In this document: piece by piece, positions 43,668 through 52,455 of the stretch | How positions within the stretch are numbered: the stretch's first letter is position 1 | How the letters are laid out: every line of letters starts with the position of its first letter | NCBI GenBank assembly: GCA_963741315.1 | Contig: CAVUHK010000008.1 | Coordinates: forward strand, 1,095,805 to 1,159,804 | Reading direction: 5' to 3' | DNA from: PALSA-1003 sp963741315 | Lineage (GTDB): Bacteria; Pseudomonadota; Gammaproteobacteria; Burkholderiales; Casimicrobiaceae | Length of the DNA stretch: 64,000 bases | The notes under the pieces: model-generated | The model's database searches: none | Told to the model about the DNA's origin: nothing | What the model saw: the letters and a program-made list of their open reading frames with translations, nothing else | Translations under genes and position numbers: made by a program

Positions 43668-44351
43668 TCACTGAATGCGAAAGAATTGGGTCCCGTCGAG
43701 GGCCAAGGTGACAGTAAGCGTGTTTCCAACCTTCGTTGTCTGTTTGTCGCTGGCATCTAGCGATAGCACAACGAGATTGAACTTCACGCCACCGCCATTG
43801 ACGTTTTCCGCTGTGAAGGCGAGGGCAAGCTTGCTGTCACCTTTGTCGGAGAATTTCACGCATTGGCCGGAGTCTTTCACAGCCAGCAGTTGGTCCCGCA
43901 ATCCGATCAGAGCGCTCGCAAGCCGGAGATCACTATTGTCCCCGGTGGGCGTTTTGCCGTTCAAGATGCCGGGCTCAAGATTCAGCGTTATCACCTGACT
44001 GTTGTACACCGTGCGACCGAAATTTGCCGTTGGCCCTAGGGTAACGGCGCCAGCGCCGAGGGGAGCCGCCAACCCTCCACTGAGCGCTGCTGCGTTGGTG
44101 ATTTCGGTGGAGAGCTTTACCTCGATGTTCTTGATACCCATTTTGAACTTGCCAGTTGACCCGCACCGTGGTCCGCCGACGAATTCAAATTCTTTTCCGT
44201 CCGTTGCTAGCGCAAAGACTGCCAACTCGTATTTCAGTTGATCGATGACTTTGGTAACCGGGACATCGGGCGGCTGTGATGGCGCCGAAGCGCAGCCACT
44301 CAATACGATTGCAACAGCAGCGCAAGCGGCGGCAGAGCGAGATTTGTTCAT
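43668..44351 (-). CDS. hypothetical lipoprotein
   Basis: Lipoprotein of 227 residues; start ATG 44351. Lipobox AIVLSGCAS gives lipidated Cys20. The mature part has a repeated-looking Gly/Ala-rich middle (AAALSGGLAAPLGAGAVTLGP) and DGTQFFRIQ at the end. A family resemblance to trypco2-type or to proteins of unknown function is possible but not secure. Lower GC than its neighbours by eye. Divergent from the cyclase/STAND gene. Confidence 0.7.
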   Translation of the reverse strand: MNKSRSAAACAAVAIVLSGCASAPSQPPDVPVTKVIDQLKYELAVFALATDGKEFEFVGGPRCGSTGKFKMGIKNIEVKLSTEITNAAALSGGLAAPLGAGAVTLGPTANFGRTVYNSQVITLNLEPGILNGKTPTGDNSDLRLASALIGLRDQLLAVKDSGQCVKFSDKGDSKLALAFTAENVNGGGVKFNLVVLSLDASDKQTTKVGNTLTVTLALDGTQFFRIQ

Positions 44352-44549
44352 GGTGTAAAACCCCCCTTTCGATGCGGTACCTATCGACAGTCCTTCGCGG
44401 AAAAACACTGCGCGCGACCTGACTCGGGGCGCGCTGTTTTACGATGGCACAACCGACCCCACGCGCCAAGTGAAGATTCGCGCTCGCACTTGTGGAATCC
44501 ACCCACTCTCCTCAAAATGGAACCTCCACCGCAGCAACGGGAGGCTGCC

Positions 44550-47500
44550 ATGGTTGCGCCATCTGGCGGTGCGCTCGGATCTCCCTCGGGCACCGTTACC
44601 TTCCTTTTCACGGACATCGAGGGAAGTACGCGGCTCTGGGAAGAGTTCCCGGCCGAGATGGAGGCGGCGCTCGCGCGTCATGACGCGCTCTTGCGCGCCG
44701 CCATTCACGATCACGACGGGTACGTGTTCGCCACGGGCGGTGACGCCTTCTGTGCCGCATTCCACACCGCCGCCGACGGAGTCGCGGCCGCGCGCAACGC
44801 GCAGCGCGCGCTGGTACGGGAAAGTTGGCCAGGGCGCGTCCACATCAAAGTCCGCATGGCGCTGCACACCGGTGCTGCGGAGCTGCGCGACAGCGACTAT
44901 TTCGGCCCGCCGCTCAATCGCGTAGCGCGCCTGCTCGCCACGGGGCACGGTGGCCAGGTGTTGTTGTCGCTTGCCACCGAGGAACTGGTCCGCGACGGTT
45001 TGCCCACCGGAGTCGCGCTGCGAGACATGGGTGAGCGCCGTCTCAAGGATCTTATTCGCCCCGAGCGGGTGTACCAGCTGGTCGCTCCCGAATTGCCCGC
45101 AGACTTCCCGCCACTCAGGACGCTTGAAGCACGCGCCCACAATCTGCCGATCCAGCTCACGAGCTTCGTCGGGCGTGATCGCGAGATGCAGGAGATCAAG
45201 GCACTGCTGCGTAAAACCCGGCTGGTGACGTTGACCGGGACGGGCGGATCCGGCAAGACGCGACTTTCGCTGCAGGTCGGTGCAGATCTGGTCGACGATT
45301 TCGCTGACGGCATCTGGCTCGTCGAACTGGCGCCGCTGGCCGAGGTGAAGCTCGTTCCGCAGGCGGTGGCGACGGTGCTCGGCCTCAAGGAGCAGACTGG
45401 ACGGTCGGTCACCGAAACGTTGACCGGGCACCTGAAGGACCGCGAGGTTCTGTTGCTGCTCGACAATTGCGAGCACCTGGTCGAGGCTAGCGCGCAACTG
45501 TGCCAGGCGTTGCTCGCGGCATGTCCCAGGCTGCACATTCTCGCCACCAGCCGCGAAGCGCTGCGTGTTCCCGGCGAGCAGTCCTATCGCGTGCCCTCGC
45601 TCGCGACACCCGATCCTTCCGCCACGGCGACCCCCGTGGCGTTGACCCCGTTCGCCGCCGTACAGCTGTTCATCGATCGCGCTGTCGCCGCGCAATCGAC
45701 ATTTCAAGTCAACAACAGCAACGCACCAGCGGTGGCGAGTCTCTGCTTCCATCTCGACGGCATCCCGCTCGCCATCGAGCTGGCGGCTGCGCGCGTAAGG
45801 TCGATGACGACCGAGGAAATCAACAACCGGCTTGGCCAGCGCTTCCAGCTTTTGACCGGCGGATCGCGGACGGCGTTGCCCCGGCATCAGACGCTGCGTG
45901 CGTTGATCGACTGGAGCTACGACCTGCTCACCGATCAGGAACGCCACCTGCTCGCGCGCCTGTCGGTGTTCGCCGGCGGTTGGACGCTTGCCGCGGCACG
46001 TGAAGTCTGCGGCGACGCGGGAACGAGCGAAGAGTCGATGATCGAGTTGCTCGATTCGCTCGCCGACAAAAGCCTGCTGCAGATCGACGAACGCGAAGGC
46101 GCGACCCGTTACCGGCTACTCGAAACCGTGCGTCAGTATGCAAGAGATCGCCTGATGGAAACGGGCGACGAGGCGACCTGGCGCAACCGGCACCTGTCGC
46201 ATTTCGTCGATCTTGCCGAAGCCATGCATCCGCGGCTCGCGCTTGCGGATCAGAAGAAAGCGTTTGATCGCCTCGAGACGGAGCACGACAACTTGCGGGC
46301 AGCGTTGGCGTGGACGTCGGGGCAGGGCGGCGATATCGGCGAAGGCTTGCGATTGGCGAGTCTGCTGAGCTTCTTCTGGATGGTGCGCGGCTACCTCAGC
46401 GAAGGGCGCAGGTGGTGCTCGACGTTGCTGGCCCGACCGGGCGGGGCGCTGAAATATCGCGCCGGCGCGTGCGGCGGCGCCGGGACCCTTGCGCGCCAAC
46501 AGGCCGACTATGCGGAAGCGCGGGCGATGTACGAGCAAGCCCTGGCCATTCATCGCGAGGTCGGCAATCGGCGGGGCATTGCCGATTCGCTGAGCAACCT
46601 CGGGCTGATCGACTTCCACCGCGGCGAATACACGGCGGCCTTGGCGCAGCTGGAGGATGCCGTCCCAATACTGCGCGAGCTCGGTGATCGCGAAGCCGAA
46701 GCGTTTGCGCTGAACGTCATGGGAATGGTCAAGCTCTCGCAAACGGACTATCCGCATGCGCGGAAGCTGCTCGAGCAGAGTCTCGCGATCCGACGCGAGA
46801 TGGGGCACCGCATCGGCATGGCAGTCACGCTGATCAACCTCGGCAATGTCGTCATGATGCAGGGCGATTACTCGCACGCGCGCAGGATTCAGGAAGAAGG
46901 ACTTGCCATCCGTCGAGAATTGGGCGACAGGCGCGGAACCGCCGGCGCGCTGATGAACCTGGGCGAGATCGACCTGGAAACCGGCGACTTCTCGTCGGCG
47001 GGAAAGGTTTTCGAGGAATGCCTCGCGGTCTTCCGCGAGCTGGGCGACCGGTATGGAATCGGGGAGGCGCTGGCGAATCTGGGAAGCGTCGCCGTCAAGC
47101 AGGGCGATTTCGCGGCAGCCCGAGCGTGGCTCGAACAGAGCCTGGCGGTGTATCGCGACACCGGCGACCGACGGGGCATTTCGCAGTCGCTCAACACCCT
47201 TGGTCTCGTCACCATGGAAAGCGGCGACCGTCGATCGGCCCATGCTCACCTCGCGGAGGCACTGACGATGTTGCGCGAACTCGGCGATCGTCGGACCATC
47301 GCCGAAGCGCTGCGCACGCTGGCCCGGATGGCGTGTGTGCTCTCGGGGCCCGTCCAGGCTGCGCGAATCTGGGGCGGGGAGGAGCGATTGCGGGAGGAAA
47401 TCAACACGCCGATTCCACCCGGCGATCGCGCCGATTACGAACGACACGTCGCCGCCGCTCGCGCCGCGTGCGCCGACGACACGGCGTTCGACCGCGCCTG

Positions 47501-47582
47501 GCAGGACGGCCGTGCGATGCCGCTGGAGCAGGTGATCGATCTTGCGTTGAAGACCAGTCACGCAGACGCGAAGCCGCTGTGA
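44550..47582 (+). CDS. adenylate cyclase-STAND ATPase-TPR protein
   Basis: Large cytoplasmic signalling protein of 1010 residues. ATG 44550 is chosen because GGGAGG lies six bases upstream; ATG 44517 and TTG 44490 are in frame. Residues ~14-170 are a class III cyclase domain (TVTFLFTDIEGSTRLWE, GGDAFCAAFHTAADG) with both metal Asp residues. Residues ~200-560 form a STAND/NB-ARC-like ATPase: P-loop TGTGGSGKTRL at ~230, Walker B VLLLLDNCEH, then HLDGIPLAIELAAARVRS and LLETVRQYAR. From ~640 to ~930 are TPR repeats of 40 residues (EQALAIHREVGNRRGIA, EQSLAIRREMGHRIG, and so on). Such proteins are regulatory switches; TPRs may sense a ligand that releases ATPase or cyclase activity. Confidence 0.9.
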   Translation: MVAPSGGALGSPSGTVTFLFTDIEGSTRLWEEFPAEMEAALARHDALLRAAIHDHDGYVFATGGDAFCAAFHTAADGVAAARNAQRALVRESWPGRVHIKVRMALHTGAAELRDSDYFGPPLNRVARLLATGHGGQVLLSLATEELVRDGLPTGVALRDMGERRLKDLIRPERVYQLVAPELPADFPPLRTLEARAHNLPIQLTSFVGRDREMQEIKALLRKTRLVTLTGTGGSGKTRLSLQVGADLVDDFADGIWLVELAPLAEVKLVPQAVATVLGLKEQTGRSVTETLTGHLKDREVLLLLDNCEHLVEASAQLCQALLAACPRLHILATSREALRVPGEQSYRVPSLATPDPSATATPVALTPFAAVQLFIDRAVAAQSTFQVNNSNAPAVASLCFHLDGIPLAIELAAARVRSMTTEEINNRLGQRFQLLTGGSRTALPRHQTLRALIDWSYDLLTDQERHLLARLSVFAGGWTLAAAREVCGDAGTSEESMIELLDSLADKSLLQIDEREGATRYRLLETVRQYARDRLMETGDEATWRNRHLSHFVDLAEAMHPRLALADQKKAFDRLETEHDNLRAALAWTSGQGGDIGEGLRLASLLSFFWMVRGYLSEGRRWCSTLLARPGGALKYRAGACGGAGTLARQQADYAEARAMYEQALAIHREVGNRRGIADSLSNLGLIDFHRGEYTAALAQLEDAVPILRELGDREAEAFALNVMGMVKLSQTDYPHARKLLEQSLAIRREMGHRIGMAVTLINLGNVVMMQGDYSHARRIQEEGLAIRRELGDRRGTAGALMNLGEIDLETGDFSSAGKVFEECLAVFRELGDRYGIGEALANLGSVAVKQGDFAAARAWLEQSLAVYRDTGDRRGISQSLNTLGLVTMESGDRRSAHAHLAEALTMLRELGDRRTIAEALRTLARMACVLSGPVQAARIWGGEERLREEINTPIPPGDRADYERHVAAARAACADDTAFDRAWQDGRAMPLEQVIDLALKTSHADAKPL

Positions 47583-47627
47583 AACAATACCCACGAATAT
47601 CGTCCGACATCCGAGGGAAAGCTCGCC

Positions 47628-48419
47628 ATGCTCGATGGATCACTCTTCGCCTCCGCCCCATTCTGGGCAATCTTCATTGGCACTCTGGTGCTCGTCCTGC
47701 TGTCGGTGGAGGGCGGCTACAGCTGGGCGAAATCGAAGCGGGGCAGTGCCCGCGACAAGGAGCGGGAGAAAGAGGGGCCGGTCGGCGCGATGGTCGGCAC
47801 CGTGCTCGGATTGCTCGCGCTCCTGCTCGCCTTTACCTTCGCCAAGGCCGGGGATCATTACCACGAGAGGAGAATCGCGCTCTTCGACGAGGCCAATGCG
47901 ATCCGCACGATGTACTCGCGCACGATTTTGATCGATGAACCCCAGCGCACTGAAGTCCGCAAACTCCTCCGCAATTATGCAGACGAGCGCGTGCAGTGGG
48001 ACGGGTCGGACAACGCCCGCGTTCATTCCGCGTCCATCGCGCTGCTCGATCGATTGTCGGCGCAGACCGCCGCGACGCTGGAGAGGAATCCCAGTCCTGT
48101 CGTCGCCAGCCAGTTCCTCGGCGCGCTCAACGACCTGGTCAAAGCCAACGCCGAGCGGCGAGAAGTCAGCCGCAATCGCGTTCCCGGCGCGGTGTGGCTG
48201 GTGCTCTACTTCATCGCGGTGGTTTCGCTGGGGGCGATGGGATATCACTGCGGCGTGTCGGGCACCACGCGAAGCCCGGTGATGGCGGGTGTCGCCGTTG
48301 TCTTTTCCTTGGTTATCGTGCTGATCGTGGATCTCGATCGCCCAGGCGACGGTTGGATCGTCGTGCCGCAGGACGCCATGGTCGACGTGCGCAATGGGTT
48401 GGGCGATTCGAAACCGTGA
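47628..48419 (+). CDS. DUF4239-like four-helix membrane protein
   Basis: Inner-membrane protein of 263 residues. Two N-terminal spans (FWAIFIGTLVLVLLSVEGGYSW, VGAMVGTVLGLLALLLAFTFA), a cytoplasmic helical stretch with many Arg/Glu, and two C-terminal spans (VWLVLYFIAVVSLGAMGYH, AGVAVVFSLVIVLIVDLDRP). The last motif, LDRPGDGWI, is the DUF4239 (bestrophin-like) signature. Function unknown. It follows the cyclase/STAND gene by 45 bases in the same direction and may be co-transcribed. Confidence 0.75.
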   Translation: MLDGSLFASAPFWAIFIGTLVLVLLSVEGGYSWAKSKRGSARDKEREKEGPVGAMVGTVLGLLALLLAFTFAKAGDHYHERRIALFDEANAIRTMYSRTILIDEPQRTEVRKLLRNYADERVQWDGSDNARVHSASIALLDRLSAQTAATLERNPSPVVASQFLGALNDLVKANAERREVSRNRVPGAVWLVLYFIAVVSLGAMGYHCGVSGTTRSPVMAGVAVVFSLVIVLIVDLDRPGDGWIVVPQDAMVDVRNGLGDSKP

Positions 48420-48435
48420 GTTAGCCCAAGGCGTA

Positions 48436-50383
48436 TCAAGGACTGGGAATCGTACCGCCCTCGATGTTCGCAATCACGCTCGCCTGAGTCGTCGAGTCGT
48501 CGTCGAACGCGCTGTGCTTCGCAGCATGCGTCGCCAACGAACTCGGCGCGACCCGCACCTGCACGTTCGCCAGGTTCAACGGCGCGACGTCCCGATTGAA
48601 ATACTTCTGCATCCCAAGGATCAGAAATGTTGCGCGCCTCCTCCAGGCCATTGGAAATCATGTACAGCAGCGACCGCTTGTACCCCAGCGCAACGCGCAT
48701 TCCACCTTCGTTGTCCTCCACCGGATCGCTCAGGTGAAACTGCGCCATGCGCGCGATCTTCCCCGATTGCAGGTGCGGCAACAGGAACTGATTGAACACG
48801 TCGGTTCGGCACGCCGGCGCCAGCAGCGATAGCGATTCGATGTTCCAGCCTTGCTTGACCAGCCAGTCCGCCAAGTATGCGTGGATGATTCCGCCCGCGG
48901 AATGCCCGACCAGGTGAAGTCGCACGCCCGCCTTCTTGCCATTGAGCCGTTGGAACAGCAGGTTCGCACCACCCAAGGGATTCTGGGTGATCAGCCGCGC
49001 GTTCTGCTTCATCTGATCCCATAGCGGCTTCGCGACCACGCGCGCCGTTCCTTCGAGCCGGTCGCTCACCCAGCTGTCGACGGCGTCCAGCGGACCACCG
49101 ACCGGTCGTCCTCCTCCAACGCCAATCACGTTCTTGATCTCGTCTTCGATCGTCTCCAGCAGCCCCGATTCCCACATGAAGAAGATCGGGAACAGCTGCT
49201 GGTCCTTGAGTAATCCGATCCACGTCCCTGCGGTATTCGCCGCGGCCTGCTCGTTCACCAGTCCACCATGCGCGTAGAGCACGACGTCCATTTTCTGGTT
49301 GGTGCCAATGCCCCACTGCTGCCGCTGGTCCGGCATGATGAAGTCGACCAACTCGTCCAGGTCGCTCGACGTCGTGTGGAATTGACCGCTCTGCGAGAGT
49401 TCGCCGTTGTTTCCCGTATCGATGACGTACGGGGAAATGCCGTGGATATCGATGACGCCGGTGTGTGCACTGTGTACGCCGTGCCGCAACACTGCATCGC
49501 CGGCCGCCGCGTCCTTGTGCATCTGCGTGACCACGCCGAGCTGGGCAACCCAGCAGTCCCAGCTGTTGGTGAGCCAGTCCGGATAGGTGAGAACGGCGAG
49601 GCCACGGCTTCCCCAATCCTCGCCCCAGGAATTCTGGATGATGAAGCCGTCGGCCGTGTAGCCGATGATCGCGAAGGCATGCCCGCCGCCGCCGGAAGCC
49701 GGCGTTCCAAACGGTATCTTCCAGATGGCGCTGCTTTTCTTTTCCTTGGCAGAGAGCTGCGATCCGACGTCCCAGCCCGGATGCGTATCCGCGCTGACGT
49801 AGAGCGCGCCGGTATCGTTCAACGCCGACTGCATGTCGACCACCGAGCGTCGCTCGACCCGGTAGTACGCACCCAGCGGCCGGCGGACGCCGTCGTCCCA
49901 CCAGTCGACTTTGCCGGTTGGCTTGGGTTCGGCAAGCTTGGGCCAGTAGTCGAGTTCGCACGCGCCGTGCTTGAACCATGCCTTGAGTGCGCCCCGGCAA
50001 GTCGAGCCGTTGGCAGGATTGGTGCCTTTCAGGTTGTCGTAGTGACGCGCCATGCCGTAGAGCATGAACGGCGCGACCTGTGCGGCAAGGTTCTTGTCGC
50101 GACGACTCAGCAGCACGTGAATGACCGTCGCCAGGCCGAAGCCGGTGCAGGCGTCTGTCCTTTGCTGGTTCAGGACCGGGTGCTGCGCAAACGGCGCAGG
50201 CAGGATGTGCTGCGCGGGCGCGTGCTCGACCGGTGGCGTGTACACGCGGTCGCGGAAGTCGATGCTGTCGGGTGAAACCGAGCGCGGTATGCCCCGCGTG
50301 CCGGTGTTGCCGCGTCCCTTTTTCCCTGCGGTCGCGGGGCGTCCAGTTTTGGCAACAGGTTTTCTCGTTTTCTTGCTGGCCAT
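48436..50383 (-). CDS. papain-like cysteine protease fused to lipase-like alpha/beta hydrolase, 3' frameshift
   Basis: One long protein, ~650 residues after correction. Residues 1-30 are Lys/Arg/Gly-rich. Residues ~60-270 form a C1-type peptidase: nucleophile Cys79 in NQQRTDACTGFG, His235 in GGGGHAFAIIGY and Asn251 in IIQNSWGEDWGSRG. Residues ~360-600 are a hydrolase: oxyanion YAHGG at 370-374 and nucleophile Ser495 in LVGHSAGGII. At 48620-48640 the frame slips by one base; the other frame continues ILGMQKYFNRDVAPLNL and ends with HAAKHSAFDDDS, which carries the likely catalytic His. Read uncorrected, the frame would run on to 48245 in nonsense sequence. No signal peptide. The two-enzyme fusion is unusual. 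Divergent from the next gene, convergent with the DUF4239 gene. Confidence 0.8.
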
Positions 50384-50471
50384 GGCGCAATCCTCCTGTA
50401 AGCTTCGCGACAGTGCAGAGTTTGGACCTCACCCATGCTCGCCACAATATGAATATTGCGGAGGATTGCCG

Positions 50472-51266
50472 ATGAAAATGCTGGCCCGCGCTCGAGCATT
50501 GCTGCTCGCGCTCATGTTCTGCGGTTGCACCCATGCTGGCGCGACCTCGTTGACGCCCAATTTCAGCGACCTGTGGTGGAACCCGAGCGAGTCCGGCTGG
50601 GGTCTCAATGTCACGCAGCAGTCCGACGTCGTCTTCGTCACCCTGTTTGTGTACAACGCCAACACGCAAGCCGTCTGGTACAGCGCGACGCTCAATTTGG
50701 TGTCGTCGACGTCCGGCCCTGAGTATGTCTTCACCGGGGACCTCTACCAAACGGCTGGGCCGCCGTTCTCCAACGCGCCTTACATGCCAGGCGCCGTCGT
50801 ATACCGTAGGGTCGGTGCGATGACGTTCGATGCGTTCAGTTCGTTCACTGCGCAATTGCAGTACTCGATCGACGGCGTTTCCGTCACCAAGCAGATCGGG
50901 CGGCTGACGCTGCGGGCCAACACCATTGTCGGGTCCTATCTCGGCAGCACGTCGGACATATCTTCCGGTTGCATAAATCCCGCCAACAATGGGCGGCGCA
51001 CCGAAGATCCCGGCCCGATCAGCATCGTCCAGGCAGGATCGCAAGTGGTCATCACCGCGCCGACTTGCGTGTTTACGGGAACGTATTCGCAGCAGGGGCA
51101 AACCGGCAGGATCGATAACGGCGCCTACGTCTGCAGCAACAACGCGGCGGGCTCCATCACCTTCACCGACATCTACGTCGAACAGAGCGGCATCATCGGC
51201 AAGTATTCGGGGCACGACCTGACCTGCAACTTCCAGGGCAACATCGGCGGCACACGCCGGAAATAG
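50472..51266 (+). CDS. exported hypothetical protein with WWNPSESGWG motif
   Basis: Protein of 264 residues; ATG 50472 with GAGGA upstream. Signal sequence with LMFCGCTHAGATS (a lipobox-like Cys or plain signal). The N-terminal domain has FSDLWWNPSESGWGLNVTQQ, a motif common in exported proteins of Betaproteobacteria with no known function; the second half repeats a similar beta pattern (GSYLGSTSDIS, GIIGKYSGHDLTC) with four cysteines. An adhesin or surface role is a guess only. Confidence 0.7.
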   Translation: MKMLARARALLLALMFCGCTHAGATSLTPNFSDLWWNPSESGWGLNVTQQSDVVFVTLFVYNANTQAVWYSATLNLVSSTSGPEYVFTGDLYQTAGPPFSNAPYMPGAVVYRRVGAMTFDAFSSFTAQLQYSIDGVSVTKQIGRLTLRANTIVGSYLGSTSDISSGCINPANNGRRTEDPGPISIVQAGSQVVITAPTCVFTGTYSQQGQTGRIDNGAYVCSNNAAGSITFTDIYVEQSGIIGKYSGHDLTCNFQGNIGGTRRK

Positions 51267-51272
51267 CTGTAG

Positions 51273-51290
51273 GCGCGAACTTGTTCGCGC
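51273..51290. terminator. perfect inverted repeat between convergent genes
   Basis: GCGCGAAC-TT-GTTCGCGC is an 8-bp perfect stem after CTGTAG, resembling the TGTAGGAGCGAAC... type of REP sequence. No T-run follows on either side, so it is either a REP element or a weak bidirectional terminator for the genes ending at 51266 and 51310. Confidence 0.45.
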
Positions 51291-51309
51291 GCGCAGCAAC
51301 ACAGCACCA

Positions 51310-51564
51310 CTACTGTTTCTGCGCGACCACGCGTCCCTCGGCGTTCACGAAGACGTGATAGCGATTGCCGTCCTGACAGGTCACGATGTGGTCGTTGTCC
51401 TTGACGCGCGTGGCGCTGATCACCTGACCGCAGGGCACGCCCAGCAGCGCGACCACGCTGGTCAGGTCCTTGAGTGTCGCCGGATCGTCCGCAGCCATCG
51501 ACGGCACGCAGCAGATCAGTCCCAGCGCCGCAACGCAGGTCCGCAGATGCTTGTGCTTGTTCAT
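51310..51564 (-). CDS. small exported hypothetical protein
   Basis: Protein of 84 residues, start ATG 51564. Signal peptide MNKHKHLRTCVAALGLICCVPSMAAD, cleaved after SMA. The mature 60 residues have two Cys (VPCGQVIS, IVTCQDGN) that could form one disulfide and a DGNRYHVFVNAEGRVV beta hairpin. No family recognised. Follows the lipoprotein gene by 19 bases in the same direction. Confidence 0.65.
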   Translation of the reverse strand: MNKHKHLRTCVAALGLICCVPSMAADDPATLKDLTSVVALLGVPCGQVISATRVKDNDHIVTCQDGNRYHVFVNAEGRVVAQKQ

Positions 51565-51583
51565 GGTGTTCCTCGTGTGTGGT

Positions 51584-52282
51584 TCAAACCGCGGCGAACT
51601 TGACCGGGTCCGAGAGAATGCCCCAGATCGTCTCGCGCGACATGGCGATAGACTTTGCCAGAGGCGGGTCTGCATCCTGCAGCAGCGCGACCACCTTGAG
51701 CACGAGCAACTCATAGGATTTGCGCAGCTCGGCCAGCGTCGTCTTCAGCTTTCCCTGGTAATACATGCGGAACTGATCGAGCAGGTCATCGACCTGATTC
51801 TTGAGCGTGAGCTTGGTGAGCACGCCGATCGCCTTGGTGTCGCGAAGGCGCGCTTCCAGTGATTTGAGGTCGAGGGATGGCGCGGCGGGTGCTGGCGCAG
51901 TGGCTGCGGATGGGGCGTCCTTGTTCGCAGACGTAGGTGCCGATGCAACGGGGGCTTTGGCTGGCGGCTTGGCGGTTGCTGTCGTGGCCGGGGCAACGGG
52001 GGACGCGGTACGCGAGTCAGTCGCGGGCGCTGTTGCAGTCGGAGCAGGTGGCACGACGGTGGTTGGTGGCGTCGCAGCTGCGGGAGCGATCGCAGGCGTT
52101 GGCGGCGCGGCCGGCGCGGCTGCGTCCCGTGCCGTCGCCGATGGCGTCGGTGGGAACCCAGGCTGGATGCTCGCGCACCCGGTGGCAAGTGCGACAACTG
52201 CGGCAACGCCCACCCACAATCGTCGTCCCCGCGAAAGCGGGAACGACGAAATGTCTGTCGGCGCCAAGACGCAATTCCGCAT
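51584..52282 (-). CDS. Ala/Pro-rich lipoprotein
   Basis: Protein of 232 residues from ATG 52282. The lipobox is VVALATGCAS, so the mature protein is lipid-anchored. The basic region before it (SSFPLSRGRRLW) is encoded by a REP-like repeat, so a repeat insertion appears to supply the signal-peptide n-region. Residues ~45-130 are a low-complexity Ala/Pro/Thr linker; residues ~135-232 are helical (SLDLKSLEARLRDTKAIGVLTKLTLKNQVDDLLDQF) with no recognised domain. The gene directly follows the DUF3096 miniprotein gene. Confidence 0.68.
   Translation of the reverse strand: MRNCVLAPTDISSFPLSRGRRLWVGVAAVVALATGCASIQPGFPPTPSATARDAAAPAAPPTPAIAPAAATPPTTVVPPAPTATAPATDSRTASPVAPATTATAKPPAKAPVASAPTSANKDAPSAATAPAPAAPSLDLKSLEARLRDTKAIGVLTKLTLKNQVDDLLDQFRMYYQGKLKTTLAELRKSYELLVLKVVALLQDADPPLAKSIAMSRETIWGILSDPVKFAAV
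52221..52248. repeat. REP-like hairpin inside the 5' end of a lipoprotein gene
   Basis: CGTCGTCCCCGCGAAAGCGGGAACGACG is a 28-base near-palindrome (one mismatch) of the same family as the copies at 15536, 19711 and 29611. It is translated in frame as part of the signal peptide of the lipoprotein. Confidence 0.85.
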
Positions 52283-52284
52283 CG

Positions 52285-52440
52285 CTACTTCAAGTGAAAG
52301 TTGCCAGCACCGAACAACCCCAGGCACCCAATGATGATCAAGTAAATCGCGACGATGTAATTGAGAAGCCGCGGCATGATCAGAATGAGAATGCCCGCGA
52401 GCAGCGAGATCAGCGGACCAATACTAAGTGTCAGGTTCAT
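52285..52440 (-). CDS. DUF3096 membrane miniprotein
   Basis: Fifty-one residues, ATG 52440. MNLTLSIGPLISLLAGILIL followed by MPRLLNYIVAIYLIIIGCLG forms two short hydrophobic helices and matches the DUF3096 family of small inner-membrane proteins of unknown function. It ends two bases before the lipoprotein start, so the pair is probably translationally linked. Confidence 0.85.
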   Translation of the reverse strand: MNLTLSIGPLISLLAGILILIMPRLLNYIVAIYLIIIGCLGLFGAGNFHLK

Positions 52441-52455
52441 GAACGCTCCGTGACT

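Noticed and set aside
44439..45947. Long leftward frame opposite the cyclase-STAND gene
   Set aside because: Composition is typical of antisense GC-rich frames and the opposite strand carries clear cyclase and ATPase motifs.
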